Below, piece by piece: positions 35,480 to 44,243 of a stretch of 64,000 bases of DNA. Positions within the stretch are counted from its first letter, which is position 1; the number at the start of each line of letters is the position of its first letter. The position numbers and the translations under genes were made by a program. The notes below the pieces were generated by a model. It ran no database searches. It saw only the letters and a list, made by a program, of their open reading frames with translations, and was not told the DNA's origin. The DNA is from an uncultured Fretibacterium sp. GTDB lineage: Bacteria > Synergistota > Synergistia > Synergistales > Aminobacteriaceae. The DNA is taken from positions 310,001-374,000 of the forward strand of contig CAMGZM010000001.1 in NCBI GenBank assembly GCA_946183145.1, written 5' to 3'.

Positions 35480-36210
35480 AGGAAATACGTTCGCGGGGCT
35501 GGATAAAGAATCGCAGGAACGTTCACAATGACGGCGCAATCGGCAATACGCTAGAAGACCTGCTCGGCATAACGGAGAATAATTTACCGCTTCCGAATGC
35601 TGCTGAATGGGAGCTGAAGACTCAGAGAAGAAATACTACGACATTGCTTACGCTGTTTCATCTTGAGCCGTCGCCTAGAGCACTTCACATAGCAGATTAC
35701 CTTCTGGAAAATTTCGGCTGGCCTCACAAGCTCGCAGGGACAAAATACCCTGAAGGTGAAAAAAGTTTCCGGCAGACTCTAAGCTACAGGAGTCCTACAA
35801 GCAGGGGCTTCTTTGTTGACATTGACGCGGAAAATCAAAGAGTCGTTGTGAGCTTTAATCCTTCAAGCATAGGTGATGAGCTTTCAGACTGGAGAGCCTC
35901 ACTTCCACAATATGATGAAGATTATGTGCCTTATTGGGGATTTAATGACTTGTATCACAAAGCGGGCGTGAAACTCGGAAATTGCTTCTATGTTATCGCT
36001 GACGTTAAAGAGGAATGCGGAGAATATTTCTACAGTTACTCGGACATAATGCAGCTGCAAGGATTTTCCCTCGATAATTTTTTGCGGGGCATAACAGAAG
36101 GAAGCATACTCATAGATTTTGACGCTCGCACAGGACACAATCACGGAACGAAATTCAGAATCAGGCAGAACGCAATACCATCGCTGTACAAAATCGTCAA
36201 GAACATTTAA
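35431..36210 (+). CDS. Type II restriction endonuclease, MvaI/BcnI family
   Basis: This 259-residue nuclease has GAIGNTLEDLLGITENNLP, then AEWELKTQRR. These are the conserved E...E-x-K (PD-(D/E)XK-like) catalytic core of MvaI and BcnI, monomeric enzymes that nick each strand of CC(W/S)GG. Late residues include FDARTGHNHGTKFRIR, a family-like DNA contact segment. The start is the ATG at 35431 with AAAGGAGA 9 bases upstream. It overlaps the methyltransferase gene by 49 bases in another frame, so methylase is made first on the same mRNA. No controller (C) protein gene is seen. Confidence 0.85.
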   Translation: MSNIRKYTKSTIIAALKEIRSRGWIKNRRNVHNDGAIGNTLEDLLGITENNLPLPNAAEWELKTQRRNTTTLLTLFHLEPSPRALHIADYLLENFGWPHKLAGTKYPEGEKSFRQTLSYRSPTSRGFFVDIDAENQRVVVSFNPSSIGDELSDWRASLPQYDEDYVPYWGFNDLYHKAGVKLGNCFYVIADVKEECGEYFYSYSDIMQLQGFSLDNFLRGITEGSILIDFDARTGHNHGTKFRIRQNAIPSLYKIVKNI

Positions 36211-36241
36211 CGCTTTCACGTTCACACATGGCCGTGAATAA

Positions 36242-36269
36242 TTGACGCATTAATTTTTTGCGCTATGAT
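36242..36269 (+). promoter_or_regulatory. Promoter of the DHH-CBS-nucleotidyltransferase gene
   Basis: TTGACG (36242-36247) and TATGAT (36264-36269) with a 16-base spacer, 32 bases before the start codon. Confidence 0.55.
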
Positions 36270-36301
36270 TTCACTTATCCCACATAAAGAGAGAAAACGC
36301 C

Positions 36302-38941
36302 ATGCAATTAATCACAAGCCATCTCAATACAGATTTTGACTCCCTCGCAAGCATGATAGCAATACAGAAATTATATCCTGACGCTGTAATATGTCCGCCC
36401 GGCTCAATGTCCCGGAAAGTTCGCGACTTCATGTCAAAGCAGGGAATAAATTTCGCATCACGAATCAGCAAGCCCAAAAAGATTCCTCTCGATGAAGTTA
36501 CGCTGATGATAGTTGTTGACACACGCGCAGTATCACGCATAGGAACATTCGCGGCATTGACGGGAAAATCTGACGTTGAAGTCCACGTTTACGACCATCA
36601 CCCGAAAACAGCAGAGGACATACCCGCGTCAAAATTCATGTATGAGCCTATCGGAGCCGCAACAACAATGATACTTGAGCAGTTACTCCTGAACCGCAAA
36701 GAGATTACGCCGGAAGAAGCAACGTTATTCGCAATCGGAATTTATGACGACACGGGCGCATTCACCTACGAGACTACGACAGAGCGCGACATTGCCGCCG
36801 TGAGTTACCTGCGTGAACTCGGTGCTGATTTGTCCGGGGTATTGGCTCAGGTTGAGTCGGGAATGTCATCGGAGGACAAGAAGTTACTCGACAGCCTAGC
36901 GGAAAATATCCGGGAGAAATACATCAACGGCGCGAAAGTTTGTCTCACATGGGCAGAAACAGAAAATTACGTCAGCGGCCTCGCAATTTTCGTGAACAGG
37001 CTCAAAGATTATTGCGACTCACACGTAACAATAGCTGTCGTGAAAAACGGAGGCAAGAAAACAAACATAATCGCACGAAGCGTTGAAGGAGTCCTGAACG
37101 TAAAAGAATTTCTTTCTCCTTACGGCGGAAGCGGACATTATCAGGCAGGAAGCGCGACAATTGATGTACGTGATACGCAGGAGCTTCTTGACGAGATAGA
37201 ACACCGATTATCAGAAGCAATTGCCCCGATGGTGAAAGTGTCAGACATAATGACATCTCCCGTTATCGCTGTAGGAACTGACGCAAAAGTTGATGAAGGT
37301 TACCGCACAATGCTGCGTTTCGGCGTTAAGTCGTTGCCTGTGATAAATGAGAATGGCGAGGTTGAAGGAATGATGACGCGCAAAGATCTCGACAAAGCGC
37401 ATTTACACGGGCTTGACCGCGCAAATATTTCCGACTTCATGACGAGGGGAGTAATCAGCCTTTCAGCAGAAGCATCAATTGATGAAGCACACAGAATGAT
37501 GGCGACATACGGATTCGAGAAAATGCCAGTGCTTGACGAAAACGGGAAAATTGCCGGGACTCTCACGCGTTCAACACTTCTCAGGGCGTTATACCATTCG
37601 GGACAATTCGCAGGTGAAAACAGCAAGAGAGACTCCGCAGGATTCTTGTGGCTCGAAAATGTATCGCACTTGATGGAGGACTCTTTCAGCCTCAAGACAT
37701 TATCACTTTTGCGGCGCGTCGGCTCAAAAGCACATGACTTAGGCATGAGGGCTTATCTTGTCGGCGGAACTGTGAGAGATATTCTGATGGGAGTACAGAA
37801 TACGGACATTGATATTTCTGTTGAAGGTGATGCGGAAAAGCTCGTTATGTCGTGGGACGAACCCGGCTGCAAGTCAACTCTTCACGGACGCTACAAGACA
37901 GGGACAATAACATTCCCGGACGGCGACAAAGTAGACATTGCCACAGCACGGCGCGAATTTTACGAGTACGCAGCGGCGACTCCTACTGTGCAGAACAGCT
38001 CACTGAAGCAGGACTTGGGCCGCAGAGATTTCACCGTAAACGCGATGTCTATATCACTGAGTGAAGATGACTGGGGTACGTTGACGGACAATTACGGCGG
38101 ACGCGCTGACCTCAAAGACAAATTGCTGAAGATTCTGCACAACCTGAGCTTTGTTGAAGACCCTTCGAGAGTTTTGCGCGGAATAAGACTCGAACAAAGA
38201 CTCAATATGAGTTTTGAGGATAACACAATGAGGCTCTTGAAGAGTGCTGTGAAAGGAGGACTGTTAGAGCTTCTTTCGACGACGAGAATACGCGCTGAGC
38301 TTGAGCTTAACGCAAAGGAGTCATGCTTCCGCAAAATCGTAATGCGTATGCAGGAGCTTGGAGTCTGGGACGCATTATTCAGCGGAATGTACGTAAGCCC
38401 GTCAACATATCACCGTCTCCGAATCCTTGAACACTTCATGAATCAGATGAGCTATCACGGTATAACCTTCAAGGGAATGGAATGGATTGTGAAAATGGCA
38501 GTAGTGTTTACGGACTCAAAGCCTGAAGTGAGATATTCAGCGATGGACAGAATGAATCTGAATCCGAATGAGCGCGAGAATCTCATGAAATGTTTTATGC
38601 AATGGCCGAACGTCGAAAAATTCTGCGCGAGCCGGAAGAATATACGAAACTCGGAGGCATATTTATTCTTCAAGGATTACAGCTCAATATCATTGCTTTA
38701 CTGGCTTACGTGCTTGAAGTCCCGCGAGGCACGGCGGCTTATTGTTGAGCATATGGAGTTGTGGATGATGTACAAAGGCCGTCTCACGGGAAAAAGTCTT
38801 CAGGCTATGGGCTTGAAGGGAAAAGAAATCGGCACGGCATTAGCGCAGATAAAACTAGCAGTTATTGACGGCGAAATAAAGAGTCTTGATGACGAAGTAC
38901 AATACGTGAGGAAAAATATTCTTCCTTCAAAGGGTGAATAA
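36302..38941 (+). CDS. DHH phosphoesterase - CBS pair - tRNA nucleotidyltransferase/poly(A) polymerase fusion
   Basis: This 879-residue protein starts with a DHH/DHHA1 domain (residues 1-300) containing HLNTDFDS, VDTRA and YDHHPK, ending in GGSGHYQAGSA. Two CBS domains (about 312-435) follow, with VKVSDIMTSPVIAV and NISDFMTRGVISL. The class II nucleotidyltransferase (about 470-879) has YLVGGTVRDILMG followed by TDIDISVEGD, and RRDFTVNAMS. Fusions of this kind occur in several phyla and in Aquifex-like split systems, where they add A or CCA to tRNA 3' ends. The DHH part may act as a nano-RNase. CBS domains suggest adenylate sensing. Both catalytic centres look intact. Confidence 0.88.
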   Translation: MQLITSHLNTDFDSLASMIAIQKLYPDAVICPPGSMSRKVRDFMSKQGINFASRISKPKKIPLDEVTLMIVVDTRAVSRIGTFAALTGKSDVEVHVYDHHPKTAEDIPASKFMYEPIGAATTMILEQLLLNRKEITPEEATLFAIGIYDDTGAFTYETTTERDIAAVSYLRELGADLSGVLAQVESGMSSEDKKLLDSLAENIREKYINGAKVCLTWAETENYVSGLAIFVNRLKDYCDSHVTIAVVKNGGKKTNIIARSVEGVLNVKEFLSPYGGSGHYQAGSATIDVRDTQELLDEIEHRLSEAIAPMVKVSDIMTSPVIAVGTDAKVDEGYRTMLRFGVKSLPVINENGEVEGMMTRKDLDKAHLHGLDRANISDFMTRGVISLSAEASIDEAHRMMATYGFEKMPVLDENGKIAGTLTRSTLLRALYHSGQFAGENSKRDSAGFLWLENVSHLMEDSFSLKTLSLLRRVGSKAHDLGMRAYLVGGTVRDILMGVQNTDIDISVEGDAEKLVMSWDEPGCKSTLHGRYKTGTITFPDGDKVDIATARREFYEYAAATPTVQNSSLKQDLGRRDFTVNAMSISLSEDDWGTLTDNYGGRADLKDKLLKILHNLSFVEDPSRVLRGIRLEQRLNMSFEDNTMRLLKSAVKGGLLELLSTTRIRAELELNAKESCFRKIVMRMQELGVWDALFSGMYVSPSTYHRLRILEHFMNQMSYHGITFKGMEWIVKMAVVFTDSKPEVRYSAMDRMNLNPNERENLMKCFMQWPNVEKFCASRKNIRNSEAYLFFKDYSSISLLYWLTCLKSREARRLIVEHMELWMMYKGRLTGKSLQAMGLKGKEIGTALAQIKLAVIDGEIKSLDDEVQYVRKNILPSKGE

Positions 38942-39030
38942 ATTTGCGGTCTCTGAAAACGGCTGAAAGTTTCATAGTGTGAAAGTGTAAAATGTTCATG
39001 TAAATTCCATGAAAGGAATGATGATTTTTC

Positions 39031-41682
39031 ATGAAGCGCAGAAAATTTTTCATGTGGCTTATGATTTGCGGAATCATTTTCGCGGTCATGGCCGGGGGCG
39101 GCTGCGGAGGCTCAAAGGGTGCTGATGTCGCTATACCCAATCATGAAGGCGGCAGCGACACTGAAAGAATTTATGACCCGTCCGACTCCTTGCAGGCCAT
39201 AAGTATCCCCAAAGACAACGAAATAGCGGCTATAGTACTACTTGAGGATGTTTTTGCTTTGCTCTATGAACTTTCCGCTGACGGGACTATTGAGAGGATA
39301 AACCAGCGCGGACTTTACACGATGGCTGTATCTGGAGATTTCGATCAGAATACCGCAAAATTTTCCGGAAACGAAACACTTTCTTTTTCGTCGAATGACC
39401 TCAGGCCAAAATATCAGGCCGGTGCAGTGATGTGCATTATTTCGCCGACAGAGGAAGCAGTCAGCGCACTTCTTGAAGAACTCGGAGAGACTCCGAATTT
39501 CACTCTCTCAAACGCTTCTGAAGGCTTAGAGCTTTACGCGGTGGCAAGGGATAAAGACAGCAGCGGGAAATCTCACATGTTCACATACCAGATTCCAAGC
39601 AGAAAGAGTTTCAGATATGCTAACGGGGAAATTGTGATACTTTCATCGGACATAAGCGCGGACATTGGCGGGAATACGCCGGGCAAATCGTCGGATGATA
39701 TTCCCTATGTGCCGACCGGGACAACTTCATCGGACATTGAGCTTATAGAGAAAAGGTATCAGCTACAGCGAATCGGTGATTTCTTCCGATGGTGCGCTGA
39801 CGGTATAGACTCAAGGCTCGCGGAGATTGAAGCAAATTCAGCAGCAGTAAAAGCAGCATTCAGAGCGGCACTTGATGCCAGCGATCTCGCTTCGTTTTCC
39901 TCCGCTTACAATCAGGTTAGAGATTTCAGTTACACAAAGACATTCGAGCCTTTCGGAAATGACAACGGCGGACGCTACAACAGGACAATCCATCGGATTA
40001 CAACAGGCAGATATACTGTGTATTCTTGTCATTCGTTCACTAACGGCTCAGATTACTATCTTGTTCAGGCAAAACTTGAAAGCACCCCGGATTATGGCGA
40101 GGATCTGAAACAGCAGGATTACACAGACGGCTCGCCTCCCTTCTGGACGCATTACCATCACGGCTTCACTAACTACTTAATCAACAGCGCATACATAGAA
40201 GGTACTGACTCGAACATAGCAGTACTCAAGACCGTTCCGAGCGATTCTATTCCCAAGACATACACAAAATCTGAAAGCATGGGCTGGAGTCTCGGCGGTA
40301 CAATCGGAGGCAGCTACGTACAGACGCCGGGATTCGGGGGTAATCTCGGCTTGACCTACAGCGTATCTCATAACCAGACTGTGAACTACAGCACGCAGAA
40401 CTGGACTATTGAGAATCAAACAGACATTGCAACACCGAAATTCAATGCACTATTCATTAGAGAAGAGAATGACGGTGAGCCTCATGTGGACAGGGGTTTT
40501 TTTGATCTCGACGCATGGCAGGATCTTAAAGTTGATGAAGCTGCCGCGAAAAGAATCGAATATACCGCTGAATGGATATGGGAAGTCAAAAAAGATTTCT
40601 GGCAGAACCGGGACAATGTGAAAATTATAGTCAATCCCATTATAGGCGAGCGTTTCGCACACGGCTGGGGATTGTATCAGCGTGATTACTTCGTCTATAT
40701 TGATGAACACGGAAGCGAGAATAACGGAAAAGCAGTAACGATTGACGTATCACTGTCGCAGGATCTCGGCGCACCTTCCCCAGCTCATATATACGTCAGC
40801 AGATCCGGCTTTGAGGCAAGCTCCGCAGGATCAGACGATGTGAGCTTTGAGCTTCTCTGCAATTCAAACTGGAAGGCTGAGAGCGATTCTGACTGGTGCG
40901 TTCTGAAATACGACACAACAGGAACAGATACGGGGGCTAATCCGGAAAGAATACATTTCAGAGTTGAGCCGTTCAAGACCTTAACAGGCGAAAACAAAAA
41001 GCGCAGGGCAACAATCACAATAACGGAGCTTCTGCCGAACAACAGAACAGGCCAGACCGTGAAAATTGCTGTTTCTCAGCTCCCCCCCGATTCACATATC
41101 AATATAACCAGCAGCACTGACCTGACAGCAAACGACGAAGGCGGAACAATGAGCTTCAACCTCAAGGCTGCAGGCAAGTGGACAGCCTCAAGCGATTCAG
41201 ACTGGTGCGTGATTGATCCTTCATGCACATCCGGCGATGCTACAGGCTCAGGCGAGAAAGTGATAACCTTCACGGTTGCGAAATTTGCCTTAACTGAACG
41301 CAAAGCAACAATAAAGATTACAGATGACATAGGCAATTACATAAATGTATATGTCAATCAGGGCAAGTTAGTTTTTCAGGCCAGCGAAAATGCTTTTACG
41401 GTATTTTTATCGTATGGCATGACTATAACGCAAAATTTTACGCTTACGTGCAATAGAAATTGGACAGTCGAAAGCGATGCGCACTGGTGCGTAATTGATG
41501 ATTCGTGCAAATCAGGCGGCAATACAGGCTCAAACGGTAAGCAGATAACCTTCAGAGTTAATGATGACGATTATTATACTGCAGGGAAAGATACGACAAT
41601 CACAGTGAAAGCTTTTCTCTCGGACGGCAGTACAAAAGTCATCAAAATCGATGTTGCACGAATATTGCTGCCGAACAAATAG
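39031..41682 (+). CDS. Large exported protein with leukocidin-like core and three BACON-like repeats
   Basis: This 883-residue protein has the N-terminal signal MKRRKFFMWLMICGIIFAVM ending in AGGGCGG. The Cys suggests a lipoprotein, though Gly at -3 is not ideal. Residues about 320-560 have an alternating Ser/Gly/aromatic pattern (SMGWSLGGTIGGSYVQ, then LGLTYSVSHNQTVNYS). This resembles the stem hairpin of beta-pore-forming leukocidin/hemolysin proteins. Residues about 577-883 hold three copies of a BACON-like beta domain, each with W-x3-SD-(S/A)-x-WCV and a late R/K-x-A/T-TIT strand. BACON domains bind glycans or mucin in gut bacteria. The pore-forming call is inference from pattern, not certain. 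Single gene; the start follows GAAAGGA at a long distance. Confidence 0.6.
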   Translation: MKRRKFFMWLMICGIIFAVMAGGGCGGSKGADVAIPNHEGGSDTERIYDPSDSLQAISIPKDNEIAAIVLLEDVFALLYELSADGTIERINQRGLYTMAVSGDFDQNTAKFSGNETLSFSSNDLRPKYQAGAVMCIISPTEEAVSALLEELGETPNFTLSNASEGLELYAVARDKDSSGKSHMFTYQIPSRKSFRYANGEIVILSSDISADIGGNTPGKSSDDIPYVPTGTTSSDIELIEKRYQLQRIGDFFRWCADGIDSRLAEIEANSAAVKAAFRAALDASDLASFSSAYNQVRDFSYTKTFEPFGNDNGGRYNRTIHRITTGRYTVYSCHSFTNGSDYYLVQAKLESTPDYGEDLKQQDYTDGSPPFWTHYHHGFTNYLINSAYIEGTDSNIAVLKTVPSDSIPKTYTKSESMGWSLGGTIGGSYVQTPGFGGNLGLTYSVSHNQTVNYSTQNWTIENQTDIATPKFNALFIREENDGEPHVDRGFFDLDAWQDLKVDEAAAKRIEYTAEWIWEVKKDFWQNRDNVKIIVNPIIGERFAHGWGLYQRDYFVYIDEHGSENNGKAVTIDVSLSQDLGAPSPAHIYVSRSGFEASSAGSDDVSFELLCNSNWKAESDSDWCVLKYDTTGTDTGANPERIHFRVEPFKTLTGENKKRRATITITELLPNNRTGQTVKIAVSQLPPDSHINITSSTDLTANDEGGTMSFNLKAAGKWTASSDSDWCVIDPSCTSGDATGSGEKVITFTVAKFALTERKATIKITDDIGNYINVYVNQGKLVFQASENAFTVFLSYGMTITQNFTLTCNRNWTVESDAHWCVIDDSCKSGGNTGSNGKQITFRVNDDDYYTAGKDTTITVKAFLSDGSTKVIKIDVARILLPNK

Positions 41683-41809
41683 CAAGAATATTCGCATGAG
41701 CATTTTCTCGATTGATTGCGCTCGTCATTCACAAACAGCGTATAATTGATGCAGAATTATTCCCCTTGTCATTTCCAGGCATGGGGATTCATTTTCAGGA
41801 GGTTGAAAC

Positions 41810-42748
41810 ATGGACATAGAATATTTGCTTTGGCTTCAGGAATGGCGCAACGCTACGAACAACGCATTGACTCCGTTCTTTGAGCAGCTCTCACTTTTCG
41901 GCGTAAGGGATATACTTCTTCTGCCTGCGTTCGTGTATTGGTGCGTGGACAAAAGGAGCGGAATGTTCATATTCTTCTCGTACAAACTGAGTCAGACGTT
42001 CAACGCAATCGCAAAACTTACGGCATGCATATATCGGCCTTGGGTGCGTGATGCGAGAATCATTCCTGCTGGCGATGCGATAAAGACTGCGGGCGGGTAT
42101 TCATTTCCGAGCGGCCATACAATGATGGCGGCACCGATATACGGCGGACTCTGCGCTGCGACAAAGAATAAATTTCTGCGCTGCCTTTTCGTGATTCTGA
42201 TTCTTGCTACTGCATTTTCCCGGAATTATCTCGGCGTTCATACTCCGCAGGATGTTGTTGTAGGGACTCTTCTCGGACTTCTTTCGGTCTGGATTGGGCA
42301 AAAAGTTTTCGCGTATCTCGACAAGCACCCGGAGAAAGACATTCACGTTATGATTCTCTCTGCTCTCATGGGTATATTGACGCTGGTATACGTAACGTAC
42401 AAGCCGTATCACGTAGACTACACAGCAGACGGAAAATTGCTCGTTGACCCGGTAGCAATGCAGATTGACTCATGGGGTGATGCGGGCGGTTTTGCCTCGT
42501 TCGCTCTTGCGTGGTTCATTGAGTCGCGGTTCGTGAAGTTTGAGCCTACAGGGATAAACGCAAAGGGAATAATTCTCTGCATAATCGGAATGATTCCTCT
42601 TCACTGGCTGATATGGAACGTCGGCGGAATAATGTCCGGGATATTCGGCGCGCATGTCGGTAAACTTGTCGCAAAGAGCATAATACTTCTCTACATGATA
42701 ACAATATGGCCGATCGTGATAAAACTTTTCTCAGGTAAGAAAGAATAA
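41810..42748 (+). CDS. PAP2-family membrane phosphatase
   Basis: This 312-residue polytopic membrane protein carries all three acid phosphatase motifs. These are KLTACIYRP (K69, R76; KX6RP), FPSGHT (PSGH, 100-103) and SRNYLGVHTPQD (R138, H144, D148). These enzymes dephosphorylate undecaprenyl pyrophosphate, phosphatidate or similar lipids on the outer face of the inner membrane. The C-terminal 120 residues add four more helices beyond the core. AGGAGG precedes the ATG by 8 bases. A -10 box, TATAAT, lies at 41741-41746. Confidence 0.85.
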   Translation: MDIEYLLWLQEWRNATNNALTPFFEQLSLFGVRDILLLPAFVYWCVDKRSGMFIFFSYKLSQTFNAIAKLTACIYRPWVRDARIIPAGDAIKTAGGYSFPSGHTMMAAPIYGGLCAATKNKFLRCLFVILILATAFSRNYLGVHTPQDVVVGTLLGLLSVWIGQKVFAYLDKHPEKDIHVMILSALMGILTLVYVTYKPYHVDYTADGKLLVDPVAMQIDSWGDAGGFASFALAWFIESRFVKFEPTGINAKGIILCIIGMIPLHWLIWNVGGIMSGIFGAHVGKLVAKSIILLYMITIWPIVIKLFSGKKE

Positions 42749-42769
42749 TTTTTCACACAGTCTGAAAGA

Positions 42770-42807
42770 TTCCCTCTTGCTGAAAATTGCAGGGGGGAAT
42801 TTTTTTG
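42770..42807 (+). terminator. Intrinsic terminator after the PAP2 gene
   Basis: TTCCCTCTTGC pairs with GCAGGGGGGAA across a TGAAAATT loop, followed by a T run. Confidence 0.75.
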
Positions 42808-42854
42808 CACAAATAAAAAGTTGCAATCATTATGCAGACAGCAAGATTAATTGT

Positions 42855-42860
42855 TATAAT
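42855..42860 (+). promoter_or_regulatory. -10 box of the rplY-pth unit
   Basis: TATAAT at 42855-42860, 40 bases before the TTG start. The -35 region is weak (ATGCAG). Confidence 0.4.
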
Positions 42861-42899
42861 TACGCGCGAAATTTCACAAACACAAAGGAGAGAATCATT

Positions 42900-43571
42900 T
42901 TGGCGGACATAGTAACGTTAGTGATGGAGTCCCGTGAGAAGACGGGCAAAGGCGAGAACGGAAGAATACGCCGTGCGGGTTATGTGCCCTGCGTAATGTA
43001 CGGCCCGGAGATTTCCCCGAACATAATCGGAAAAGTGAACATGCGCGAGATTGAACGCATACTTTCAGGCAGATGGGAGTCAACACGCCTTAACGTGAAA
43101 CTTCCTGACGGGCGCGAGGAACTCTGCATCATCCGCGAGGCTCAGAGACAACCGATAACCGACCAGCCGCTTCACATTGACTTCCTGCACCTTGTGAGAG
43201 GCAGAAAGATTACGGTCAATATTCCTGTTGAGGTAACAGGCCGCGACGATTCACAGGGCGTGAAGGACGGCGGTGTACTTGAGGCAATCCACGAGCTTGA
43301 AGTTGAGACTCTTCCGATGAGCATACCTGATGTTATTACGGTTGACGTTTCAGGGCTTAACATTGGCGACGCTATTCACGTATCAGATCTCAAACTTCCT
43401 GAGAATGTTACGGTGCTTGCTGACCCTGAAGAGGTTGTAGCAATCGTAGTAATGTCGCGCGGAGTTGAGGACGCAGAACCCGAAGCAGAAGAGACATCAG
43501 CGGCTGACGTTGAAGTAGTAGCGAAGGGCAAAGCAGCCAAAGAAGACGCAGAAGAAGAAGAGAAGAAATAG
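42900..43571 (+). CDS. rplY: Ribosomal protein bL25, Ctc form
   Basis: This 223-residue 5S rRNA-binding protein has the N-terminal L25 fold (VTLVMESREKTGKGENGRIR, YVPCVMYGP) and the C-terminal TL5/CTC beta domain (VEVTGRDDSQGVKDGGVLE). It ends in an Ala/Glu/Lys tail (AAKEDAEEEEKK) common in Ctc proteins. The start is TTG at 42900-42902, since AAAGGAGAG lies 7 bases upstream; the frame is open back to 42777, but that part overlaps the terminator and promoter. It forms a unit with pth 4 bases downstream, the usual L25-pth pairing. Confidence 0.92.
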   Translation: MADIVTLVMESREKTGKGENGRIRRAGYVPCVMYGPEISPNIIGKVNMREIERILSGRWESTRLNVKLPDGREELCIIREAQRQPITDQPLHIDFLHLVRGRKITVNIPVEVTGRDDSQGVKDGGVLEAIHELEVETLPMSIPDVITVDVSGLNIGDAIHVSDLKLPENVTVLADPEEVVAIVVMSRGVEDAEPEAEETSAADVEVVAKGKAAKEDAEEEEKK

Positions 43572-43575
43572 CAAC

Positions 43576-44133
43576 ATGAGACTCATAGCCGGCCTCGGTA
43601 ATCCGGGAGAACAATACGCTTTCACCCGTCATAACATGGGCTGGCTATGCGCTGACTTTATCGCGGTCAACAACAATCTCGGAAAACCCCGGCAGAATTT
43701 TCACGGAGAGTTCTGGAAATGGAATGATGTTATACTCCTCAAGCCTTTAACGTTCATGAACTCAAGCGGAATTTCCGTAAGCGAGGCCGTGAATTTCTAC
43801 AAGATAGACTTATCCGACATTCTGATAGTTTATGATGATATGGCGTTGCCGTTCGGGAAATTGAGATTACGCGCTCAAGGTTCAGCGGGCGGCCATAACG
43901 GATTAATATCGATTCTCGGCGCATTGGGTGATTTGCACGTACCACGATTGCGAATCGGAATCGGCAAAGCTCCCTCAAGCATGATAAATTACGTTCTCGG
44001 ACATTTTCCCCCAGAAGAACGCGAGAAATTACCCGAAATTGTTTCCCGCGCAAGTGAAGCCGTAACAGCCTGGCTCAACAATGACATACAGCGTGCCATG
44101 ACGATCGTAAACGCAAGCAACACAAACGCATAA
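43576..44133 (+). CDS. pth: Peptidyl-tRNA hydrolase
   Basis: This 185-residue enzyme recycles tRNA from peptidyl-tRNA released during abortive translation. It starts MRLIAGLGNPGEQYAFTRHN, which includes the catalytic His (19) and Asn (9). LKPLTFMNSSG, VYDDMALPFGK and GSAGGHNGL are the remaining conserved blocks. Full length. Translated right after rplY; no separate promoter needed. Confidence 0.95.
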   Translation: MRLIAGLGNPGEQYAFTRHNMGWLCADFIAVNNNLGKPRQNFHGEFWKWNDVILLKPLTFMNSSGISVSEAVNFYKIDLSDILIVYDDMALPFGKLRLRAQGSAGGHNGLISILGALGDLHVPRLRIGIGKAPSSMINYVLGHFPPEEREKLPEIVSRASEAVTAWLNNDIQRAMTIVNASNTNA

Positions 44134-44243
44134 ATTCAGACTCTTCACAACAAGTATTACGGTATAATATTCTCACTAATTCCAATCACACAAATACAAC
44201 AGAATACAGACAGACAGCTTCAAAGAAGGAGGCGTAATTTGTC

